This document shows, piece after piece, positions 58,701 to 64,000 of a stretch of 64,000 nt of DNA. The DNA lies in assembly GCA_903813345.2 (NCBI GenBank), contig CAIIXF020000002.1:29818926-29882925 (forward strand). Direction: 5' to 3'. This DNA comes from Owenia fusiformis. Its lineage: Eukaryota; Annelida; Polychaeta; Sabellida; Oweniidae. The notes beneath the pieces were generated by a model, which worked only from the letters and a program-made list of their open reading frames with translations, was not told where the DNA came from and did not search any database. Numbering within the stretch: the stretch's first letter is position 1; each line of letters begins with the position of its first letter. The translations under genes were made by a program, and so were the position numbers.

Positions 58701-60104
58701 TTTATAAATGGCCAAACATATACAGGCTTTAAAGGGGACTTAAAGTCGGACTGACAGTTGCCAAACTTATGGAGGGGAGTGTAATATATTTTCTAATGGG
58801 AGATTTTCCCTACCAGCCCACCTTTTTGTAAGTTTCTTAGTTTTTCCACTAAATTCCCTAAAAGGTACTTTGCATAACATTCAGAAACATTTTTTGAATC
58901 AGAAGATCTGGACTTCATTTTGTAAAAGTCAAACATAAAGTGTGGATACATTTGTTCTTAATTTATTTATAATGTGGTCATTGATTTATCCACGTCATGT
59001 CATATGATCTGTTGCCATAACAATAATAGAAACATGTGTTAACATCACAATGATTTACAGGACTCTGAGCCTATACCCCTGGAGGAACTGAAGGCAAATA
59101 GGTGTTCCCGTATATCTGCTGCAGATCTCATAGAGCTTGGGGAACTGGCAGGTCCAGTTGGCACCAAGAGTCCAACAAAGAAGACAAAAAATAGCAGACC
59201 TAAAATACTCATCATAGATATTCGAAGTCCAGAAGAATATCCTTTTTGAAATTAAAAGAATTATTTCTGTTGTGGCGAGCAACCATTGGAAATTTTAATA
59301 ATTGTGAATATGATCAATTTCGATAATGTTCATAATGTACACACATTATATATCTAAATTAGTTAAAACCAGAAACAATTCAGCAATCGCTGGAATGCAT
59401 CGGGTCTATCTAGCGTGATTACAGTATGCTCCTTAACAGTTATCATATACCAGAGGGGGACTGTACCAGGGAGTGTCAACATTCCACATACAACATCATT
59501 TTCGGTGGAGGGGACACTGAACCCCACCCCCCAGGTGAACACACTTAACGCACATAGGCTACAGGTCAAGGTCATCATTGGTAGTCAAGGAAACACATCA
59601 CTTAATGTAAGTTAAGATGTTAAACAAATTAATGTTAAATCAGTTTGTCATCAAGCTCAGAATAAATTGTCATTTTTCCTGATATTTTAATTTACCTGTT
59701 TCCGGTTTCAGAAGAGAGTAAAAATCGGTTCCTAGAATTATCCATGACTAAAATTAGAAAAATGAAGTATGTATTGGGTAGTAATGTTCAAATCATGATA
59801 CATTTATTACATTCAGAATAATAGAATGCATTTGAGTTATTACAGCTCATAAAAAAGATACTAGTAACTGTTCTATCAGCATGACATTCACCAAAATTAG
59901 TTGAAAATGTAGTATTATGAGAGAAATTCAGATGAGCCATTACAAATTTTAATTATTTAAATAATGATTTCTTATACTCTATTTCAGTTTGGCAACAAAC
60001 TAGTTGCCCTAGGCTATAGTAAAGTGTGTGTGCTACATCGGGGAATTGAGGCCCTACGCCCAACTGGACTTCTTGTAGTGCCACCTATTGAGGCCCATAC
60101 TTAA
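38283..60104 (+). CDS. TBCK: TBC domain-containing protein kinase-like (TBCK), complete, 21 coding exons
   Basis: TBCK is a cytosolic/endosome-associated protein with pseudokinase, TBC (Rab-GAP-like) and rhodanese domains. In animals it affects mTOR signalling, early-endosome mRNA transport and lysosome function. Coding exons: 38283-38469, 38946-39012, 39341-39529, 39849-39963, 40651-40838, 43613-43764, 44088-44220, 44692-44791, 52782-52831, 53675-53780, 54038-54172, 54286-54348, 54823-55000, 55506-55589, 57242-57327, 57583-57619, 57959-58120, 58484-58647, 59061-59236, ~59447-59606, 59988-60104. Phases join throughout; the total of 2,649 nt gives 882 residues against about 893 in human. [10 protein letters not shown], the [15 protein letters not shown] block, [22 protein letters not shown] and GSVNIP are near-identical to vertebrate TBCK. 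The ATG at 38283 fits the family N-terminus and lies 22 nt after an acceptor. Exons 1, 6, 7 and 8 border tandem arrays. Confidence 0.93.
38438..38768 (+). repeat. 39-bp tandem array spanning the TBCK exon 1 donor, 8 copies plus a partial
   Basis: Each unit is the end of exon 1 (GATATGTTGACATGATCAAA then GGCAAACATG) followed by the donor and ten intron bases (GTGAGTTCAG-like). The first copy (38440-38469) is the exon. CAGATATG occurs at both edges of the unit, a microhomology that could have seeded duplication. The frame stays open for four units, reading [13 protein letters not shown], then is broken by an irregular unit near 38596. Confidence 0.92.
41008..41178. mobile_element. Diverged copy of the CAGGGGTTT MITE family
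   Basis: AAGGGTTTTATTAGAATTCG, CAACAGGCAAA and a right side CAATTTGAAGAAACTCTG resemble the elements at 28232 and 32731 but are much decayed. It lies in TBCK intron 5 just upstream of the array. Confidence 0.3.
41194..43700 (+). repeat. ~122-bp tandem array spanning the TBCK exon 6 acceptor, ~21 copies
   Basis: Each unit holds TTTATGATTTCAG|GCC followed by about 90 nt of exon 6 (encoding [20 protein letters not shown] and on), then diverges into ACTCATGGTCATCATT before the next acceptor. The first copy (exon start 41202) has an ordinary intron upstream. Only the last copy, at 43613, continues into the unique rest of exon 6. A few units lack four to five bases (CATG) and two have a TAA in place of GAA. 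Confidence 0.92.
43956..44130 (+). repeat. 59-bp tandem array spanning the TBCK exon 7 acceptor, 3 copies
   Basis: Acceptor copies at 43970, 44029 and 44088 share TGTATTCATATATTTCAG|AGC and the following ~40 nt of exon 7. Only the third continues into the exon. The other two differ by a few substitutions. Confidence 0.9.
44088..53780 (+). CDS. TBCK: TBCK exons 7-10: linker between pseudokinase and TBC domains
   Basis: Exon 7 encodes [16 protein letters not shown], matching the conserved EEVYYLWCLAGGD. Exon 8 encodes [20 protein letters not shown] and ends LDQLKQ. Exon 9 is [16 protein letters not shown]. Exon 10 ends [13 protein letters not shown]. Intron 8 (44792-52781, 8 kb) is almost wholly the 30-bp array. 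Exon 7 uses the last of three acceptor copies. Confidence 0.87.
44778..52534 (+). repeat. 30-bp tandem array spanning the TBCK exon 8 donor, ~240 copies
   Basis: The unit is ACCAGTTGAAACAG|GTATGTACTGAATGTG, the last 14 nt of exon 8 plus donor and intron start. The first copy is the exon. About 7.3 kb of array remains after subtracting the insertion at 51706. Units vary at a few sites (CCAG/CTTG, ACAG/ACAT, GTAT/ATAT). Blocks of units recur at a fixed 3,035-bp offset. Because 30 is a multiple of three, long ORFs appear in every frame of both strands; none is a gene. The array ends at GAAACAG|GAATTG before unique intron. Confidence 0.95.
51706..52173. mobile_element. hAT-type MITE inserted in the 30-bp array, perfect 8-bp target duplication
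   Basis: The 468-bp insert begins TAGTATTGTCGCGAT and ends ATCGCGACAACACTA. It is flanked on both sides by GTTGAAAC (51698-51705 and 52174-52181). Neighbouring units supply the empty site, CTAGTTGAAACAGG. Subterminal regions are rich in CATCGATG-like words and repeat in inverted order. The eight-base duplication and the TAGTGTTG terminus fit hAT elements. ORFs at its edges are chance. Confidence 0.85.
53036..53090 (+). repeat. GTCT/GTCA microsatellite
   Basis: A run of GTCTGTCC and CAGTCAGTCAGT units in TBCK intron 9. Confidence 0.7.
54038..58647 (+). CDS. TBCK: TBCK exons 11-18: TBC (Rab-GAP) domain
   Basis: Residues ~430-732. The R-x-x-x-W motif is [12 protein letters not shown]. The arginine-finger position is present in VDIPRCHQY (R502) and the glutamine finger in VYWQGLD (Q537), so both catalytic fingers are kept. 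[15 protein letters not shown] and [11 protein letters not shown] follow. Exon 16 is only 37 nt. Introns 13 and 14 contain transposons at 55299 and 55917. Confidence 0.9.
54475..54665 (+). repeat. ~105-bp repeat, two copies
   Basis: Two copies share GGTGGTTGGCATTC, GATCAGT, TCTGT(T/A)ACAAATGGCAGG and GACATTTTGCATGTTA. A weaker relative (GTTTGGCAATTG, GTCAGGTGGTGACATTTTGC) lies near 44590. This is in TBCK intron 12 and, unlike the junction arrays, does not include exon sequence. Confidence 0.6.
55299..55476. mobile_element. 178-bp MITE, CAGTAAAACTTGT ends, TA duplication
   Basis: The ends CAGTAAAACTTGTGTATAGT and, inverted, CAGTAAAACCTGTCTTAGTG are flanked by TA on both sides. It is in TBCK intron 13. 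Short GTTCACTAGAGAGAGGT repeats occur near the right end. It is the best-preserved copy of the family also seen at 13563, 17593 and 58182. Confidence 0.72.
55917..56961. mobile_element. mariner-like element with decayed transposase and long terminal repeats
   Basis: The element runs from CAGGGTGTTCCAAAAGTAAC to its inverted counterpart, with TA on both sides (55915-55916 and 56962-56963), 1,045 bp in all. The inverted repeats extend about 190 bp with moderate divergence, including GTTATGGTT and ACGTGACATCACA. The inside encodes the end of a mariner-family transposase: [16 protein letters not shown] (second acidic motif, normally HxDN) and [13 protein letters not shown] (usually YSPDLxPxDY). 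The first part of the transposase is missing, so the element is non-autonomous and decayed. It sits in TBCK intron 14. Confidence 0.8.
58182..58262 (+). mobile_element. Partial CAGTAAAACCTGT-family MITE
   Basis: CAGTAAAACCTGTATATCAG, then CTCTCTAATCCGAACACCTC and TTGTGAACACTTC, match the family's left half. It lies in TBCK intron 17. The right end was not found. Confidence 0.45.
59061..60104 (+). CDS. TBCK: TBCK exons 19-21: rhodanese-like domain and C-terminus
   Basis: Residues ~733-882. Exon 19 ends [14 protein letters not shown]. Exon 20 continues [20 protein letters not shown]. Exon 21 has [20 protein letters not shown], and the stop codon is at 60102-60104. The domain matches the human rhodanese region in order. 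The intron between exons 19 and 20 has U12-type signals and an unclear 3' end; the junction here is the only one that keeps the family's residue count. Confidence 0.85.
59237..59446 (+). other. TBCK: Candidate U12-type intron in TBCK (intron 19)
   Basis: The intron opens with ATATCCTTTTTG, an ideal U12-class AT-AC donor. TCCTTAAC at 59430-59437 is a near-perfect U12 branch site, 10-14 nt before the exon. The frame-preserving 3' end follows TCAT at 59446; a canonical AC end at 59450 would shift the frame and soon reach a stop. Splicing at the first gives [12 protein letters not shown], the same length as the human protein. Confidence 0.65.
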
Positions 60105-61674
60105 CACAGGGTACATTACTACACCTACATGTACAAGCTTAAGGAGGCATGAACTAGAAGATTGACAAAACATCAGACCATTTAGCTATTCTGGATGCTA
60201 AAAGAACATTTGATTACCAATATAGTGTTGGTAAACTATAATATTGCCCTTTATAAATTGTAAAAAATGATTTTTTCCTACAAAAATGCTGTATGTATTA
60301 GTGCAATATAATACTTGATGAAGAAGAACGTGAGTAATGGCAAGTATCATATACTGTAATTCATATAAGTCCCCTATACATGTAAATATGTTGTGCATAC
60401 GATATATATATAAGCGATATATATATGTATGTATGTATCAAACATATATATTATATATTGGACATGTAGAATATGTGCAATTTAAGACTTAAGCTATGAA
60501 TTATGACCACACAGTATACGTACTCTAGGCAATTCCATCAGATTGCCAGGATTTAATTACTGGAGTGTATTCTTGTGTTTTCATACTGTTATTTATGTAT
60601 GTGTATTTTAACCCTTGTGCAACTGAATCCTTTGTCTGAAAAGTATTCATGTATTCTATTCAAGAAATATAGACCTCACTCCCTTTGGTCGTTCGGGGTA
60701 CAGAAAACGTTTGGGCCTAACACTGCTGGGTTTATTCGACGATATTACCCCCTGCTCTGGGGTCTATATTACGATTCGAACATGAAAACTCACCAAAATG
60801 TTTCGAATATTCATTATTGTCCGCCATTACTACGACCCGACGTCACACATTACACGTATTACCATGGGTATTCTTCGCGAATATACCCCGGGTGAAATGT
60901 TGACTTTGTTTACAGTTTATAGAAGGCGTGAATACAGTCATGTTCGAATTACTTGTATTTACTGTCTTTACTTTCATGCATTATATGAGTTACTGTATGT
61001 TATTGTATATTTTTATACGTGAAATCAAGTCAAATCCTGCATAAAAGTGTTCAAAAAATAATTCGAAAATACAAAAAAATCGTGCATTCGATTGATCTAA
61101 TCTTAATTGTCATGCACACAAAATGAATACAATTTTATATAGCATAAAACAGTTTAATGATAATAAATTATTAATAAATAATAGTATATATGAAAAATAT
61201 ATAGAAACACTTGTTTATTTTACACACAGCTGAATAGTCATCGTAAACCACTTTATTATATGGATAATTGGATAAAATGTATGCTAACATGCAAATATAT
61301 TACTAGCTTCTGACGGATACAAATTTCAATTTTTAATGGTGCCTGTATGGACAGATAAATATTACGAAAAACGACACTGTAGACGATGATGTTGCTTGAA
61401 GATTCTCAACTTGTGTCAAAAATGATACTCTTGCTCACAATATCAGTGATGTACAACATTCAAGGTATACGTAAAGTGATAATTTAATTAGTTTCGATTG
61501 TTACAGCTTTATTAAAACTGTTAATACTGGACGCAATGTGACAATACTGCTATGTTATTTTCTTCTCTACATGTAGCCAGAATATTTTCCCGTTTCCTAT
61601 TTGAAAATCTTTATTTCTTACACAACTTAAAAAGAACGTGACTATATTATTAAATGTTAGTTTTTATGTATCTA
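60105..61674. other. TBCK 3' region and intergenic spacer
   Basis: This stretch includes the TBCK 3' UTR, whose polyadenylation signal I could not fix. An AT-dinucleotide run lies near 60402-60460. A short inverted pair, AATATAGACC near 60667 and GGTCTATATT near 60762, is present. No gene was recognised. Confidence 0.4.
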
Positions 61675-62279
61675 GAACCTCAGTAGGTATGGAAACTGAA
61701 TACAAGATGTGTAATCCTTTGAATGACTTCTTCAAAAACTGTAATAAACATGATAAACGACTGGCAATAACGAACTCAGCTACATCTAAAATTATAGAGA
61801 CTGATGGTAGTACAGGTGGGACCTGTGGTAAAAAGGTTTGTACTCGACAAGACTTAGGAGAAATCAAAGAAATGTTACCCAACATAAGAGAAGAGGTTAA
61901 CACCCAGACAAAAGCCATTGTAAATATCAAGGAGGAACTCTCCAAAATGAAGCATGAGATTTCTTCGTATCAAGCTGAAATGAAACGCGACATTTCATCT
62001 TTGAAAGCTGATGTGAGAAGTGACATTTTAGCATTGAAGAATGCTATTCTTAAGCCAGGTGAGTACATATTAAATAACTGGAAAAAAAATCAAAATTGTT
62101 TTATAGTCTTCCCGATTTCAGTCATGAATTACGTCAATTTCGTGTGCAAACTTTGGGTAGACGTTGTTATTCCCGGACGCCCAAACGTGTCAGGAACACA
62201 TAGATACTTCAATGATCTTGATTGGACATCAGGTTGCACAGAAATCTTAATTCTACTGAGTGGTTTCACGAAAAAATAA
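61675..62279 (+). CDS. Small coiled-coil protein or 3' exon(s) of an unrecognised gene
   Basis: An acceptor (TATGTATCTAG) precedes 61675 and the first methionine is at 61689 (METEYKMCNPL). Residues ~50-120 form a heptad-rich, charged coiled coil (KAIVNIKEELSKMKHEIS, then KRDISSLKADVRSDILALKN). A good donor (CCAG|GTGAGT, 62058/62059) and acceptor (GATTTCAG, 62121) bound a 63-nt stretch that is itself open and in frame, so it may be a small intron or retained coding sequence. Both readings end at TAA 62277-62279 after SGFTKK. No domain is recognised, and it could be part of a larger gene starting upstream. Confidence 0.4.
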
Positions 62280-62402
62280 AAAAGCTATACGCCTCAATAA
62301 TACATTGATGAGACCAAAGGCAGCCTTCCTCTACAATAAGACAATGGTTCATCGGTCTGAAGATTTTGCAATTTTTTTTGAGGAGCGACAGCTAATATTT
62401 CT

Positions 62403-62681
62403 GTTTATCCTATGCCAAGTAGAGTTTTAGGGAGATAAGTTGGTAAGATATATCCCGTATCCTGATTTTGAGGTTTCCATATCCAGAGCCTCCATATCTC
62501 CCGCCATATCTCCCGCTTCGGTGCATATCTTCCCGCTTCGGTAATTGCATATCTTCCCGCTTCCGGTAAGTAGTAGAAATGTAATAAAATGACTTAGCAT
62601 ATGAATGATTTGTTTATTTTTACACCTTGTATTGTTGAAATGGCCATATGCCCCTGAAAACTCTACTTGGTATAGGATAAA
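62403..62681. mobile_element. Inverted-repeat element with ~27-bp ends
   Basis: TTATCCTATGCCAAGTAGAG at the left is inverted as CTCTACTTGGTATAGGATAA at the right. Inside are three short direct repeats of ATATCTTCCCGCTTC(C)GGT type. No clear target duplication is seen. Confidence 0.55.
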
Positions 62682-63127
62682 GCAGTTATGTACGGTCGGT
62701 TTGGATATTGAGTTCATCCCTCGTGAGATATGCACATCTACCTTCGGTCCCTACGATCCCTCAGGTAGATATGCACATCTCCCTCTGTATAAACCCCATA
62801 TCCAAAACCTCCCAGTACATAACCCTTATTTATCCTATGACAGTATAATATCGGTAACCTGGTAACGTACATGTATCTGTATTATCGTTATAAGATTATC
62901 GAATATCACGTGAAGATATATTTCATATAACAACGGGATATACATGTAGAATTGACAATATTATATATTATCGTATGATCTGTAAAATGAAGCCTTCTGA
63001 TTGGTCAGTTCTTGTGCTGTACCAATCTGTATTGCTACTGAGATTGTCCCCATTGGTCAAATATTGGTACGGAGGAGACATTTTCAGTAGTGCTCAATAC
63101 ACGGGATCACACGATAAAAACGTTATA

Positions 63128-63723
63128 CAGGGTGGGCCAAAAAACGCCACTTTTTTCAAGACACTACAACTTTTTTATTTTCCAACCTTCATAACCCAAT
63201 TTTTGCAGTTATATAGTACCAAGGGTTCTTAGTAATAATATAATGTAACAAGTCATTCAACCTGAATTATATTTGATATGAAAGAGGATCGGTTCAATTG
63301 GTCCGCCACCCTATTTGATGATATATTTTAGTTTTAGTCGCCTTGCTGATATAGCAGTATCAATGAAATGTTAGCTAAGTTTTTTTCAACCTGTCTTAAT
63401 TGCCAGCTTTAGTTGAGCAATTTTCTAGATTGGGTGCCTTCATACAATCTCCTGGAGACCTTCCCATACCCTATACTCACTTGGGTTTGCAACAGGGCTA
63501 TTAGCTTGGCGATCATCAGGCCGTATCAGTTCAGGAACATTTTGCAAATTATGCTAATTTCTCATGGCACACCACATATTTAAGTGAGACGCTGGTGACA
63601 TATTTTATTCAAGTAAAAGTGTATAATCCATGATCCATGACTAGATAACAACCTCAAGTTTCATTTGGTATGCAAATTGTGATTTTGTATCAAAAATTAA
63701 AAAGTTTTTTTTTGCCCACCCTG
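63128..63723. mobile_element. MITE with CAGGGTGGGCCAAAAAA ends, TA duplication
   Basis: The left end is CAGGGTGGGCCAAAAAACGC. The right end, inverted, is CAGGGTGGGCAAAAAAAAAC. TA flanks both. The element is 596 bp with no coding capacity. The terminus is of mariner type but a different family from those at 418, 22079 and 55917. Confidence 0.65.
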
Positions 63724-63726
63724 TAG

Positions 63727-63865
63727 AATGATTTGAAGTGCAATACAGGATATAGGCCTATGCTGCTCTCGATATTCTGTATTGGCACTCGACTTCGTCT
63801 CGTTCCAGTACGGAATTTCTTGAGCAGAATATATCCTATAAGTTATTGCAAAATCATTCAATAAC
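63727..63865. repeat. Imperfect palindrome next to the MITE
   Basis: AATGATTTGAAGTGCAATAC with GGATATA at the left pairs imperfectly with TATATCCTATAAGTTATTGC and AAAATCATT at the right. The loop contains CACTCGACTTCGTCTCG. It may be a palindromic MITE. Confidence 0.4.
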
Positions 63866-64000
63866 TTATAGAATTGAAATGACAATCTAGCAATGAATTA
63901 GCTAGAATCTCCGTAGTTATATAGAGGATTTCCTATGATTATGAGGGGCACCATTTTAATCCTTGAGATTTGCGAGAGATTGTCGATATCTATGAGTGAA
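63866..64000. other. Window end, nothing recognised
   Basis: AT-rich sequence without a supported feature. Confidence 0.4.

Noticed and set aside
59447-59450. Canonical AC end for TBCK intron 19 at 59450
   Set aside because: It shifts the frame and meets a stop within about 25 codons, whereas an end at 59446 gives the exact family length. Kept as an alternative in the finding.
60575-61022. Plus-strand ORFs after TBCK
   Set aside because: They overlap a short inverted repeat, lie after the TBCK stop and carry no recognisable motif.

Overview
The window is animal nuclear DNA: AT-rich, intron-rich, full of short DNA transposons. It holds two complete orthologues of conserved animal genes, one small gene nested in an intron, the first exon of a GABA-B-type receptor, and a small unrecognised coiled-coil frame. 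The frequent TACATGTA words and the mix of MITEs suggest a marine invertebrate, perhaps a spiralian (mollusc, brachiopod or similar); that is impression, not proof. Exons were assembled by hand from GT/AG sites, phase continuity and recall of the human proteins, not from RNA data.

Layout. 1-1347: first coding exon of a GABA-B-like class C GPCR, minus strand. 1348-18600: intergenic, MITEs and short repeats, no supported gene. 18634-34541: ANKLE2 (LEM4), minus strand, 11 coding exons, 914 codons. Intron 4 of ANKLE2 contains, on the plus strand, a five-exon gene (28030-30837) for a secreted SH3b plus M15/VanY-type zinc peptidase. 34542-38282: gap between the divergent genes, with degenerate C-rich repeats and a 756-bp foldback transposon flanked by TTAA. 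38283-60104: TBCK, plus strand, 21 coding exons, 882 codons: pseudokinase, TBC Rab-GAP, rhodanese. 61675-62279: coiled-coil ORF. 62280-64000: MITEs.

The most striking signal is a pattern. Nine tandem arrays in these three genes each straddle an exon-intron boundary, so each unit carries an exon edge plus a working-looking splice site. Five amplify a donor side (ANKLE2 exons 3, 6 and 8; TBCK exons 1 and 8). Four amplify an acceptor side (ANKLE2 exon 5; TBCK exons 6 and 7; peptidase exon 4). Units run from about 20 to 122 bp, with 3 to about 240 copies. The largest is a 30-bp unit over about 7.8 kb in TBCK intron 8, with 3,035-bp higher-order duplication and a 468-bp hAT-type insertion flanked by a perfect 8-bp target duplication. 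Most units contain AG|GT. In TBCK exons 1 and 8 the unit length is a multiple of three and the frame stays open across several copies, so use of a downstream donor would add 13- or 10-residue repeats to the protein.

The two large genes work in different processes. ANKLE2 acts at the ER/nuclear envelope in post-mitotic nuclear reassembly. TBCK acts in Rab/endolysosomal and mTOR-linked trafficking. Their head-to-head placement may mean a shared promoter region, but the TBCK 5' UTR exon was not located. The nested peptidase probably acts outside the cell on bacterial peptidoglycan.
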